Source: Sordariomycetes sp. S80-01Y (lineage: Eukaryota > Ascomycota > Sordariomycetes). Taken from it: DNA of 64,000 bases. A model generated the notes under the pieces. It made no database searches and was not told the DNA's origin. It saw only the letters and a program-made list of their open reading frames with translations. The stretch covers positions 434,001 to 498,000 of the forward strand of contig JAXQJY010000021.1 in assembly GCA_037042185.1 (NCBI GenBank), in the 5' to 3' direction. Below, in pieces: positions 10,417 to 21,403 of the stretch (positions within the stretch are counted from its first letter, which is position 1; each line of letters starts with the position of its first letter). A program made the translations under genes and the position numbers.

Positions 10417-11319
10417 TCAAATCACCACGCGAAACTTGAGCAAGTTCCCCTGGAGAATTTCCTGCCTCTTCTGCTCGAATTCCTCCATATCCCAGCTCAC
10501 AGAGACGAACCTGCCCGAGAGCCAGTCCCGTCGCTCGCGGGACAGCCAGACCAGCGTGTCGGCAGCCAGCTCCGGCGTATCGGTCAGGACATCTTGCTTC
10601 TCAGGAGGCATGTTCATTGCTAGCTCGGTCTTGACGCCACCAGGATGGACTACGATGGCGATCAGACCCTGCTGATAGTATTCCTTGTCTATGAACTCTG
10701 TGAGACGACAAAGGGCAAACTTGGTCGTCTGGTAGCCCGATGCTCCAGGGAACATGACGTGCGCGCCGCCACTGCTGATGTTGATGATTGTCTTGGTAGT
10801 TGACTTGAGCAGCAACGGCACGAAATAGCGGGCGGCGAGATAGCTGCCTTTGATGTTCACCTCCCAAGTCGTCCACCACTCGCTAGGCTTGGACTCTGCG
10901 ATGGGTTTCCACTCCTCCAGGTAGCCGGCATTGCTGATCAAGATGTCGAGGCTGCCGCCGAGGATGTCCGCAGCAGTCTCGCTGGCCACTCGCACTGAGT
11001 CTTCCGATGTCATGTCGACCTTCAAAGAATGCACGAGCGGCTGTGGTCGGCCCGTCTTCTTGGCGGCATCCTTGACGGCTGCCTCGACATCGGCCATGTC
11101 AGAACGAGCGAGGAGCAGTATTTTTGAGCAGCCCGCCATGGCGAAGCTGATTGCGGTGGCCTTGCCAATGCCCTTGGAGGCGCCCGTTATCGCGACCGAT
11201 TTGCCCGCCAGGTCGGCTTTAGTAGGATCAATAAAGGGGTAAGTGTCCTTGCGCACCGAGACGTACCTAGCCATAGAAGGCCAGTTGGTCTCGCGCAGGG
11301 AAGGATCTTCAGCCGACAT
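10417..11319 (-). CDS. short-chain dehydrogenase/reductase
   Basis: A single-exon gene of 300 aa with the full classical SDR signature: nucleotide-binding TGASKGIG at 45-52, NAG at 130-132, catalytic Ser near 182-183, and YQTTK (Tyr196, Lys200). The family transfers hydride between NAD(P)H and a carbonyl or alcohol; the substrate is not evident. A 38-residue N-terminal extension precedes the Rossmann fold and there is no signal peptide, so the enzyme is probably cytosolic. The start codon has a TATA-like box about 120 bp upstream. It is isolated, with more than 1 kb of non-coding DNA on both sides, so there is no cluster context to suggest a secondary-metabolite role. Confidence 0.9.
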   Translation of the reverse strand: MSAEDPSLRETNWPSMARYVSVRKDTYPFIDPTKADLAGKSVAITGASKGIGKATAISFAMAGCSKILLLARSDMADVEAAVKDAAKKTGRPQPLVHSLKVDMTSEDSVRVASETAADILGGSLDILISNAGYLEEWKPIAESKPSEWWTTWEVNIKGSYLAARYFVPLLLKSTTKTIINISSGGAHVMFPGASGYQTTKFALCRLTEFIDKEYYQQGLIAIVVHPGGVKTELAMNMPPEKQDVLTDTPELAADTLVWLSRERRDWLSGRFVSVSWDMEEFEQKRQEILQGNLLKFRVVI

Positions 11320-11438
11320 TGTGATTCAAAAGATGAGGGCGAAGACTAAGAGTCGCTTAAGTGGAAAAATGAGTGTTGGGTATGCTTGATAGCTATGTTT
11401 GTCCCATATCGACTTGTTGCTGAATGAGATAGCTCTGG

Positions 11439-11445
11439 TATATAA
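11439..11445 (-). promoter_or_regulatory. TATA-like box of the SDR gene
   Basis: TATATAA on the plus strand, reading TTATATA on the coding strand, about 120 bp before the SDR start codon. The distance matches that of four other regulated genes in the window. Confidence 0.4.
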
Positions 11446-12267
11446 GAGCTGAGGGATTGGGACTTGTGTCGCTCATTACGGTCTTAAATCCGGCTGCTGG
11501 TATTCGCATCTAGCCTCATTAAGTCCACATTCCTTGATAGATGCGCTCTCGTAGTTGTAAGTCGCCATGGAGTTAATTTTAATCTCCGTATAGGAGCCTG
11601 GTTATCCTACTTCCTCCATTAATGCCGGAGGCTACGTCCAAGATCAAACACCAACGCCAAGCCATGGTAGCAGTGCCCGCGGCGCTTTGACGCGATAATA
11701 GAGATGCGGAACATGCCTCCCGATAGATCAAAAGCATGTTTCGAGTTCAACTTATTTTCTCGTTAGCTTATTGTGGTCTGCTTGCTGCACCCGATTGACA
11801 GGCCTAGGGTATCCAGAATCCGTTGCATCAAGCCAGCTTAGCTAGCTCTAGCTCTCTTGATCCCCCATGCCACCGCAATCCTCCTATATTGCTTCAATTG
11901 ACTGAAGACTGGACGTATGCCAAGACAGTAAACTTACCCTAGATGTCTTTGCAACGGACAACACGTGAGCTCACACGACTCGATGAGACCTGAGGTCTGG
12001 GCGACTTCGGCAGACAGGCAACCCGAGCGCTATACCCAACCGGGACGTATCACACAGGGTGTCGTCGCGCATCCCCTCAGGTAGCGTCTGCTCGCCTGTC
12101 ACAGTCCCTGCAGCGCCGCCCTATAGGGGGTCCCCCTACGGAGTACGCTTCAGCCAGTCCTATTGATCCTCGTCGTGGACGCGCCGTCACAGCTGCCGAG
12201 CCTGTCCTTGACTCGCTGCGTTTCAGGTTTCCACGTTTGAGGCGGCCCGCAGCGTCGCCTGCAAGGT

Positions 12268-12288
12268 AGCAGCAGCAGCAGCAGCAGC
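12268..12288. repeat. (AGC)7 microsatellite
   Basis: Seven perfect trinucleotide units about 260 bp before the eIF4E start codon, probably in its 5' leader or promoter. Confidence 0.8.
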
Positions 12289-12544
12289 ATCTCACAATGG
12301 CCCGTCGCTGAGACTCGGGCATCGATACTCTGAATTCTTCCACACGACTTTTTGCATTCATCCGTTGTTGGCTTTGTTTCTTGACACCACCCCGGCCGCC
12401 AACCCTCTCCCTTTCGGACGACGCAGCGACTGTGCCCCTCACCAGCTGAGCCGCCGAGACCCAGAGCCTCCGCCGAGCATCGCAACCCCGCGGTCAGCAC
12501 GACCCGCGTCTCCTGAGCTCCCGACACAAGCACACGAGAACATA

Positions 12545-13498
12545 ATGTCACGACTACCGCAGCTCTTCACGAGGAATCTCTCCGGCCTATCCCAGGAACA
12601 GAGCGCAGATGCTAGTTCCCCAGCTGAGCAGCGCGACCATGCAAAGCAGAACTTCCTAAAGACGATGCGGCCGCTGCCGACGCAGCATTACTGGAATGTC
12701 TGGTTCGACCGGTGCGTTGCTCCATCCCCTCGACAGCCCTCTTTGAAGAATCAGGAGCATTGGGGCTAACCTCACCGTTGAACAGCCAAAGCAAAGACAA
12801 ACCCACCGAAGGCCAAGACTACCATACCAACCTCGAGCAGCTCGGCACCCAGATCGAGTCCGTCCAGGACTTCTGGCGCTACGAGAATAACACCCCCGTC
12901 GATCAGATCAAGATGCGCGAGTCCATCTATCTCTTCAAGTCTGGCTTCCGGCCCGTCTGGGAGGACCGACGGAACTTCAACGGCGGGAGCTGGACCTTCA
13001 GGATGCCCAAGAGCCAAGGCCCTGATATGTGGACGAGAGTGCAGCTGCTGGCGATTGGGGAGGTCCTGCAGAGTGCTTTGGACGAGAGTGAGTTTGCCCT
13101 GCCCATCTGCAACGCCTCGGAGTTAGCGTGAGCTGCGGGAGAATGATGCCGTGCTAACACGGGGAATAGACGATCAGCTGTGCGGCGTCGGCCTCTCCGT
13201 CAGATTCAACTCCCACCTCATCACAGTCTGGCACCGCGACAGCACAAAGCAGAACTCCGTCGACGGCATCCTCGAGTGCATCCTCGAACAGCTGCCGCCC
13301 GAGCTGCAGCCCAAGCAGGAGAACTACTTCTACAAGAAGCACGCCGACCACCCGGGCTTCAACCCGCCGCCCGAGCTGAAGGCCGTGCTGGATTCGCAGA
13401 AGAGGGCGCAGGAGAAGATGGCCGGCGCGGCCAAGGGGTCTGACATGAGTCCCGTGGTCGAGGGCCAGCCTGAGGTCACGGTCGACCCGCCGCAATGA
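12545..13498 (+). CDS. translation initiation factor eIF4E, class II (4EHP type)
   Basis: Three exons, 12545-12711, 12786-13087 and 13170-13498, give 265 aa (introns 74 and 82 nt). The eIF4E fold is evident: HYWNVWFDR, SVQDFW, FRPVWEDRRN, GGSWTF and the late block WHRDSTKQNS. In canonical eIF4E the first cap-stacking residue is the Trp in KTWQANL; here the aligned segment is GQDYHTNL, so it is Tyr. That exchange, with the spacing to SVQDFW, marks class II (4EHP-like) cap-binding proteins, which often repress rather than drive translation. The second stacking Trp (PVWED) is kept. The C-terminal extension after about residue 225 is fungal. Start chosen as the ATG that opens the family N-terminus. 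Confidence 0.92.
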
Positions 13499-14069
13499 TG
13501 ATGAATGAATGATGGATGATGATGCTGGATCTTGAAGAGTGTTTGAAGAGCTTGGGTAAGGGTTGCATCACAGGCGTTGGAATTTGAATGCGGAAACTGA
13601 AGCTATGTAAGAATCAAATAGCACATGTTCATGTGGACAATGCGCTTGACTATTTGGCGATTTCTACTTAGTAGCAGTGATGACCCGCAGGCTAAGCTTT
13701 TGCCGTGTGAATGGTGGCACGGCAACTAAAAAGTGCTCCAAAGCTTGAACACTTCATCAATAATGCTTTCACGCAAAGTGAAGCTTTACCAGCCAATCTC
13801 TGAAAAGTAATATCACATTTCAAAAGTTCGTCGAAACCTCAAGGTCCAGAGCAAGAAAAACATCACAAAGAATATGGTTGGTGTGTTTATCAATCGATTA
13901 CAAAGGAGCTAATGTAGGGGTATCTAGGTCTTCCGACCTCCAAAACTGCTTGATCATTCCGAAGAAATTCCCAGCGATGCCTGCCATATGGCTCCTCTAT
14001 CCGTTCAACGTGTCATGATAGAACATTTCCATCGTAATAGTCGTGAAGGGACATGTCGAGTTGTGAAGC
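13499..14069. other. intergenic, no gene seen
   Basis: Tail-to-tail region between the eIF4E and GRG-1 genes. It probably carries both 3' UTRs; nothing else recognised. Confidence 0.5.
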
Positions 14070-14329
14070 TTAGATGGCCTCCTTGTGGGCGTCGCCCTTG
14101 GCGTCGTGCTTAGACTCCTTGGCCTTGTCGCCAACGGCGTCCTTGGCAGCAGAGGCACTGATACAAGTTAGTACGAGAACATGAGCGAACTAGATGGGAA
14201 AACATACCGGGTGCCGATGGGAGCGTTGCCGTCCTTAGCGACTTCCTTGTTGGCCTCCTTGGAGGTACCGTGGGCAGCCTGCTGGACCTTGTCCGAGACG
14301 AAGTTGCCGGCCTGCTTAACGGAGTCCAT
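14070..14329 (-). CDS. grg-1: glucose-repressible protein GRG-1/CCG-1 homologue
   Basis: Exons 14329-14208 and 14157-14070 with a 50-nt intron (GTATGT donor, CTAAC branch, TCAG acceptor) give 69 aa. The protein is small, hydrophilic and Lys/Ala-rich (MDSVKQAGNFVSDKVQQAAHG at the start, KESKHDAKGDAHKEAI at the end), matching Neurospora GRG-1/CCG-1 (71 aa). That family is very highly expressed, repressed by glucose and under clock control in Neurospora; its biochemical role is not settled. The promoter has a clear TATA box and a cluster of CCCCT stress-type elements farther up. Confidence 0.92.
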
Positions 14330-14440
14330 GATGATTGATTGGAGTTGGTTGGTTGTTTGGAGAAGTTGTTTGATTGAGGATTGAGAGTGTGGTTGATGGA
14401 AAAGGGAAAAGGGTGAGAATGGGAGAAGGGTTGGCGAGCC

Positions 14441-14447
14441 TTATATA
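14441..14447 (-). promoter_or_regulatory. TATA box of grg-1
   Basis: TATATAA on the coding strand, 112 bp before the start codon, within TGATATATAAGG. Confidence 0.65.
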
Positions 14448-15047
14448 TCACGGACCGGTGACGTTGCCTCGGGCGTTTGCTCACTCAAACTGCAGGAGAT
14501 ATGCAGCACTTGCTTCAGTGAAAGCATCATGCGGACTTTCTCAACAACAAAGATCGGACGACGTCATCGATACGATGGCCAAAAGGCGAAATCTTGCTTC
14601 TCTTGCCTGGCCAGCTCGCCGCCTGGCGGGTGTGAGCTCCGGGGCTGGACCAGGTCATCCGGGTTAGTGGGGAGCTCGCCTGGACCGCGACTAGACGACG
14701 CGTTGCTGCTATGACAGGCTACATGATTTACTTTCTGTGGGACGGGTGCTTGCATAGAAGCTTCAACCCAGCAGCTGCCTCCCTCGGCGGAGCTGTTTGA
14801 TGCCGTTTGCTGGTCGTGCAACTCATCATGATGTCGGTTGTGGACTCCGACATGCCCGTCGAGTATCCAGTGACGTCAAATTGTGGTCGTCAAAGCCCTC
14901 CGAGATATCCCACCTGTTCCATCAGCCTCTGATGGAAACGCGAATCAGGCGTGAGCATGGCTGAATGTCGAGCAGAATGGCAAAATGGGATTGTTCGATC
15001 AGCGATGGCCTGCAGCGCCACAGCCCTGTTCTGATCTCTGTGACGCC

Positions 15048-15136
15048 ACCCCTCACTGGTGGCGTGAACGTGGGGTGAGGGGCACACCAGCCACCAGCCA
15101 CCAAGGGCCGATGACGCTACGCGGCGGGTGAGGGGT
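15048..15136. promoter_or_regulatory. cluster of STRE-like elements upstream of grg-1
   Basis: ACCCCTCAC at 15048-15056, GTGAGGGG at 15075-15082 and GTGAGGGGT at 15128-15136, about 720-810 bp upstream of grg-1. Each holds the CCCCT/AGGGG stress-response core. GTGGGG at 15070-15075 also fits the SYGGRG consensus of the glucose repressor CreA. Function is inferred. Confidence 0.45.
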
Positions 15137-17537
15137 AAACCTCTTTCCCACCGTGAGCACCACCACAACCGTGATTGGTGAGGTGGAGCCATCGAGATGG
15201 GGCGGACCAGAGGCTCCGGAGCAATTGTGAGCGTGTGGTATCTTGCCAAGGCTCAACGGTCTGCTGCCTTCGCATCTGTCAGAAAGGTGACGCAACTGTC
15301 ATCAGAGTGGACATGCTCGAGTGTAATGTGCTGATGACGTTTATCAAGACCCAGCAAGCGGGCGCATTGACAGTGAGGCATGGAATTTACTCGTGCTACC
15401 GCGGCCCAGCAGACTTGGATGAAAGAAGGCGACCGGGGAAGCTGTCCGCCAGCACCGTTGAGCCTGAACTTTCAGGACACTGGATTGGCATGTGGCTTGC
15501 TCGCTGCAAGTGCCCTGCAGATGCGCAATTTGTCTGGCTTTCTAAGGGCACCAAGGCTACAGCAGTTCTCTCTGGTAAGAGGTCTAGGTACTGTGCGGCT
15601 ACGTGCAACGGGCATGTCCAACTCGTGCTTGCGCAAGGTGCTGAGGAAGGCAATCACTTCTAGGTAGAGTAGAGATTGGGCAATGCTTGGTGAGCATCCT
15701 GAAGAGGAGTTGGGAATTCTAAATGGCTACGCCCATCTCCTTGCGCAAAATGTGCGGCTAGTAGTGCTCAGGAAGGTACTTGTGCAACATAGCCAGGTCC
15801 AAGAAGCACGGTGACGGGGAATGATGGCATCCAGCGTTCTGCGGAAGCAAACTTTCTCACTTCCGTATCGACTCGACTGCAGATGTAACCCACTCGAAGC
15901 AACCGCAGCTGGCTGGGGGCGGTTGCTCATGAGCAGTGTACTGGCTGCCGAACGGACTGACGATGGTGTCGCACTCATCCAACAGCTATCTCAGTCGAAC
16001 CTGACCCCATTCGCCCCTATCGTGCTATAACGCAGCGCAGACAAGGTATAGGATCAGCAATTCCACGTGGGGGTGCTTAAATAGAAGCTTGTGGTTACAG
16101 CTCGGGGAGTTACCGAACACCACAAAGTGAAGAGATTCTCGTGTCGGCGGCGAGGCCCCGGGGATATCTTGATACGCCTAGTGCATCATGGTGTGACATT
16201 CGGCATGCTGGCCCGCGACGTTGGAAACTTGGTTGATAATGTGGTCGACGAGCAGGTCAAATCTAGACTGCTGCTGGCTGCGCTTCGCTCGTGGTCCGCT
16301 CGTGGTCTACTGGTGTCATTATATGCGAAGGGCGAAGACATCGTCGAGTCCGTTGAAAATCGACAAAACGTGTCGGTTGCTGCTCAATTCAAGGCGACGA
16401 CTCCAAGGAAAGGAGGTGGGCGCTGATTGAGGCATTGTTTCGCCGCGGAAGCAAGCAAGGTAAGTCGAAGCTGCAGGTTGTAGAGGGAAAGAGTCGAAGT
16501 TCAGAGGCTGAGACGTGACGTGAGGACCTGAGGCAGATAGTTCCAGGGTCTACATTGCGCTAAACCCAACTTGGTCACCTCGATGCAGCATCTCGAACCT
16601 CGCATCGTCTTTCGAAACTCCAACATGTTCCATAACTGCCTCACAGTGTCATCGTCGCCCTTACCCCGGTTGGAGAAGCTCGCTGGGAGTATTTTTACTT
16701 TTCTTTACGACATCTTCGCTGCGGCTCACAGTATGACCGATGAGGCGCCATGTCTTTGTCACGGCTGAGAGAGCAGGTCTTGGGACAGGCTGCATGCAGG
16801 GTCAACCGCGCCTTAGAGCTCTTGAACTTCTACGGGAATTGGGCACAATAGAAAGGACCTTTGTATAGGCTATTGATTGTGGCAGTGCTAGCATCATTCA
16901 GGTGAAGCACCAAGACATCTGTTGACCAAGGCATTGCCGTCAAGCGTGGAGACTAGAGAAGTTCTGCGCCTGTGACGGCAGTTCTCTCGATACAGCATCA
17001 TGCACAGAGCGACTAGGCCCCATGCTCCTGGGCCCCGGCCCCCTTCCGGTCCTATCTTGATTCTACGCCGACCACCCTTCCCAGCCTTCCGGCCGTCCGC
17101 CGTGTCGGATTGCCGTCTCCGCAACACCATCATCTGAACTCACCCTCCCCTGCCCGCCAACACGTATCAGCTTCCACGCAAGCCTCGACTCCCCTCGCCA
17201 AGATGCCGTGTGTTTCTACTACGGAGGTGCCAATCAGGAGGCCCTCAAGACAGACTTGTTCCAGCTGTCTCGCCGTCAGACTCTGCCTCGACAAGTTCTC
17301 TTCGTTTCGCCCTGGTGGCGGCTGTTCTCTCCTGCGCTTCTTCGTGAACTCTTCCATTCTCTTTGGCTTCATAGTTTGACGTTTTCACTATTCGCTCACT
17401 TCGTTTTGCTTTGCTCACTTAAGTAATCTTTGAAGCTGGCTTCGCAGTCCGGATGACGGACTAACAACGAGCATACTAAGGCCTGGTTGCCTTGAGTGCG
17501 ACCTACTTAACGACAATTACCGATTTGGACCTGCAGC

Positions 17538-19604
17538 ATGGGCGGCCTCAGTTGGGCCGAGCTGGAATCTTCGGCGGCAAATGTTCTGGTTGAGGGAGTG
17601 AACGCTGTCTCACGACGCGCCGAGGAGGCCAATGCGACGGCCAACTCGACCAACGCAACGAACAGTCTGCTGGACGACTTGCAATTCTCGGCGGCAAAGT
17701 CGATCCGAACGAGCATTATCACCCTGGCGAGCTTCAATGTGGTGGCGGCCACGGTGACGCTGGCGTGTGTGATATGGGACTGCTATCTTGCAGCGAGGAG
17801 GAAGAATGCCAATCTCGGGATAGGGTGAGTCTTTTGGTCGCAGCGCTCGATGAGGGTGTTGACAAGAAGCAGTGGCCTGAGACCAAAGCACCTGGGCTCT
17901 CCGCAGGTGTATCCCTTTTTGCTGTCCCTGGGCATCGTCGCTCAGGGAATCATCTTTGCCGTTGCCCAAGCGAGGGGCTTGGACGCATTGCTGATCAATG
18001 GCTGCGTCAACATCTCGCAGATCATGATGCCTGGTAGGTCTTACGAGCCTGCACACCTCCAGATTAGCTGACATGATGCAGCGACATTTCTAGTGCCCTT
18101 CCTTCAGCTTATCCTCGGGTTGGAAATGACGATTCGAGCCTGTCTGCCGAACCCCTGGCCGCAACGAAAGAACTGGAACGTGCCGCTATGCATCGGTATC
18201 ACAGTTGCAGGACTGCTTGCCCTGTATGGAGTTACGCTCTCGCTGCGGCCTCCTGACCAGTGCTTCGCCTCTCTCTTCTGGTACACCCAGGCGTGGAGAC
18301 CTGTGTGCTTCGGTTTGCTGGTCGGCGTGGCAGGCGCACTTTTCATCGCAGGCATTGTGATCTTCTTTCGACTTAGGAATCACCATGGATTTCCGGACTC
18401 TGTTGAACGTTTGGCAGCGTCGCAGATGGTATACTACATCGTCATCGCCGTGGTCTCAAATGTGAGTGCCGCAACCTTCTTTCCGGGAGACGACATCGCT
18501 AACAAGCTCCAGGCTCTACTCACACCCTTCTTCTACAGCATTACCTTCAGCGACCAAGACGGCTCAGCCGAGTACCCGATGGAGCTCTCAACAGTCTCCT
18601 CTATCGTCGCCAACCTCACAGGTCTTATGACCGGGGGGCTGTACCTGTTCCTCCGGGGCGGCCGCAAGCTCAAGGATCCCTTCAACGGCCGAAACAGTTT
18701 CGAAGATAGACGGTACAACCAGCGGGACGAGAAACAAGCCATGAAGGATCTGGCCGGACCAGGTCACCCGCGTCGCGATTCATCGCCCTCGGTCTACTCG
18801 GAGCATAACGAGAGCTGGCGACATACGAATGCTGCGCACGAGTCCAACTCAACCTACCCTTATGGGCCCGGGAATTTGATTGACGCGAACAATCCTTCTT
18901 TCTATCCCACTTTTGCATCTCAGATTGGAGGACTTTCGGCGCAGGACAAGGCGAGACACTCCGAGCGAAGCTCCTACAGTATCTTTTCGCAGGCGTCTGG
19001 TTCGGGCATCCCTTCGACGACGTTGCTCCCCTCGACGACATACACTCGCGAATCGGGCCAGATATCGCCCGCCTCGAAGCCCGACACCATGTTGATGCCG
19101 CCACCCTTATTCGCACCATCAACTGTTGGCATGCATAACCGCAGCTCCTCGGTCGGATCTTCAGCCACCGTGCAAATCGGACTGCGGATCTCAAACATGA
19201 ACGATATGCAGGGCCGAAGACCTTCGAAACCATATTCCCCACGCCACACTGGCTTTCGATCTCCTACCCCTGCCTTGATGCCAACACAACCATCCATGGC
19301 CGCGCCGAGAAGTCCTCTCGCCGCGCCCGTTATCCCAAGCCCCAGCGGCCACTCCCGTAACGAGAGCAACGGCAGTGACCTGAATAAGGAGCTCCCCAAG
19401 ACACCACCTGAGTCCCCCGCTCAAGCCAAGAACGAGCCCTGTCAACTAAGTCCCACGGTCTACGAGCCGGCGAAACCACCGCCCAAGGCTAGACTAGCGA
19501 GTCCCAAGGGCGTGGGCTTCCAAATGTGTCCCATAGACAGGACTGTCAAGAGCCCAGTCCCTGGAGCGTCGCCCACTGAGCAGGGCAACCCGGGTTGGAT
19601 ATGA
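17538..19604 (+). CDS. orphan seven-transmembrane (GPCR-like) protein with long cytoplasmic tail
   Basis: Four exons are proposed: 17538-17824, 17873-18033, 18082-18461 and 18513-19604, giving 639 aa (introns 48, 48 and 51 nt). Three N-glycosylation sequons (residues 32, 36, 39) lie before TM1 at about 58-83. Six more hydrophobic helices follow, with blocks VYPFLLSLGIVAQGI, FLVPFLQLILGLEM, VPLCIGITVAGLLAL, a fifth in ALFIAGIVIFF, MVYYIVIAVVSN and STVSSIVANLTGLM. The tail of about 330 residues is Ser/Pro-rich and disordered. An outside N-terminus, seven helices and a long tail fit a receptor, but I recognise no ligand family (not Ste2/Ste3, not CFEM-PTH11). Intron 3 is in frame with no stop, so an unspliced form would add 17 residues between TM6 halves. 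Confidence 0.8.
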
Positions 19605-20359
19605 TGTGTAAGTAGCTTTTAGGCGTTTGGCTGGAGGGTTCGGCTAGATCAGCTCCCTTTTCCTATGTCATGATATCGATGTTGTATATGACCTTTTTAT
19701 AAAACTGTACGTAGCTAGCTTAGCCAGAAACCCCTCTCATGGGCATTCAAACTGCCACAAGGTTGGGATTTTCTCATGAACTATCTATGACTGTCTGGTT
19801 TAAATGTTTCCCACGACCACCACAGAATCACGACCAAAAACCCCGCCTTCGGAAATCCCAATAAGCAAGTTGGTTTTCTTAATTAGATTCAGCAACGCCA
19901 CTGCCTTGAGGCTCACAATCGTGCCAGGACGTGGATACAAAGGCCGTGCGTAAGACTCTCCTAGCTAATGGATTTTGCGACTCGGAACCAAGTTGCACAA
20001 TAAGGGAGCAATCGCCTCCTGTACAATCTTGGATTTTCGGGTTCACATTGACTTACACGCCGTGTATGGTAGGGATTTGACATCTCATGCCAAAAACCAC
20101 GGGTTTCGTCCCAGGGTATCACGTGCTACTCCACGTTCCACATCGTCACGATGCATTCACCTCCATCATGCATCCTCAATTGGTCAGCATCTCCCAGCTG
20201 TAACAAAACCTTCTTCCCCCAAGCATGAACCGCTTGCTTCCCAGACGACCATTCACAGGGCAGCACTCAAAACTGATAATCAAATCTGTGAGCTTACCGG
20301 GGAGAGCTTGTAAGGTATGACGTATGCTAACCGTCCACCAGCTTGTCAACGCGCGCGAG
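19605..20359. other. intergenic, no gene seen
   Basis: Between two co-oriented genes. It includes the 3' UTR of the seven-helix gene and the glyoxalase II promoter; no TATA box at about -115 and no repeat recognised. Confidence 0.5.
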
Positions 20360-21403
20360 ATGCATATCCAGTCAATTCCTATGTGTACGTCGCCCACCGT
20401 GAGGAACAATCCAGTGGAAGAAAATGATAAGGCTTTGCGCTGACGGAGCGAAGGGGTGGGGAGCAGTAACAATTATGCGTACCTGGTCACCGATGAGAAG
20501 AGCAAGGATGCTGTGATTATTGATCCCGCCAACCCACCAGAGTAGGTCACGCTTCAACATCTCAGAGCAAAGATACTGATATGCAACAGAGTCGCCCCTG
20601 TGCTTAAGGAGGCGATGAAGGCTGGCAAGATTAACCTCACTGCCATCGTCAACACCCACCAGTACGTGACTTGACCCCGCAGCTTTTAAGGCCTGTTACT
20701 GACTGAGCCCACAGTCACTGGGATCACGCTGGTGGAAACAAGAAGCTCGTAAGCCGGCCTATTCTTGCTTATGACCAAGGACACCCATACTGACCAATCT
20801 AGCTCGAGGCCCTCGGCATGTCCTCCCTCCCTATCATTGGCGGCAAAGACTGCGAGGGCGTGACCACCACCCCATCCCATAACTCGACCTTCCCCCTCGG
20901 GTCCATCACCGTCACGGGCGTTCACACGCCCTGCCATACCCAGGATAGCATCTGCTTTTACATGCAGGACGGCGATCAGAAGGCCGTCTTTACGGGAGAT
21001 ACTTTATTCATCGGCGGGTGCGGACGGTTCTTTGAGGGCAAGGCCGAGGAGATGCACACGGCTTTGAACGAGAGGCTGGGAAAGCTGCCGGATGACACGG
21101 TCGTCTACCCGGGCCACGAGTACACCAAGGCCAACATGAAGTTCGGAGCTTCAGTGCTGCAGAGCGAGCCGGTGAAGAAGGTTCAGAAGTTTGCGGACGA
21201 GAACCAGGTCACCACTGGAAAATTCACCATTGGCGACGAGAAGGTAAGTCCTGTGGATGCCGGAAGGAGGTGGATGCTGACGAGAGTAGTTGCACAACGT
21301 CTTCATGAGATGGGAGGACCCCGTCATCCAGAAGGCCACAGGCGAAAGCGAACCTGTGGGCGTCATGGCCAAGCTTCGTGAGATGAAGAACAACTTCAAG
21401 TGA
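20360..21403 (+). CDS. GLO2: glyoxalase II (hydroxyacylglutathione hydrolase)
   Basis: Six exons (20360-20384, 20454-20541, 20590-20661, 20715-20748, 20803-21243, 21290-21403) give 257 aa, all junctions in phase. The metallo-beta-lactamase metal site THHHWDH lies at residues 60-66, followed by the metal-ligand blocks TPCHTQDS, FTGDTLFIGGCGR and PGHEYT. The C-terminal part is the HAGH substrate-binding region (family length about 255). The enzyme hydrolyses S-lactoylglutathione to lactate and glutathione, the second step of methylglyoxal detoxification. No mitochondrial presequence is visible, so the cytosolic form is likely. The first exon codes for only eight full codons. Confidence 0.94.

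Larger units (their letters stand above)
11320..12544. other. divergent intergenic region between SDR and eIF4E
   Basis: It holds the SDR promoter with a TATATAA box at 11439-11445, a single TACGGAGTAC decamer at 12137-12146, and seven AGC units at 12268-12288 in the probable eIF4E 5' leader. No gene seen. Confidence 0.5.
14330..17537. other. 3.2 kb divergent intergenic region, no supported gene
   Basis: It lies between the start codons of grg-1 and the seven-helix protein. Besides the grg-1 TATA box it has three copies of GTGAGGGG or its complement near 15048-15136. Several open frames of 60-160 codons occur, but they overlap one another on both strands and lack motifs or plausible introns. 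Confidence 0.45.

Noticed and set aside
15175-15663. 162-codon plus-strand frame in the grg-1 upstream region
   Set aside because: It overlaps other frames on both strands, has no motif, no intron signals and an unlikely composition rich in Cys, Arg and Trp.
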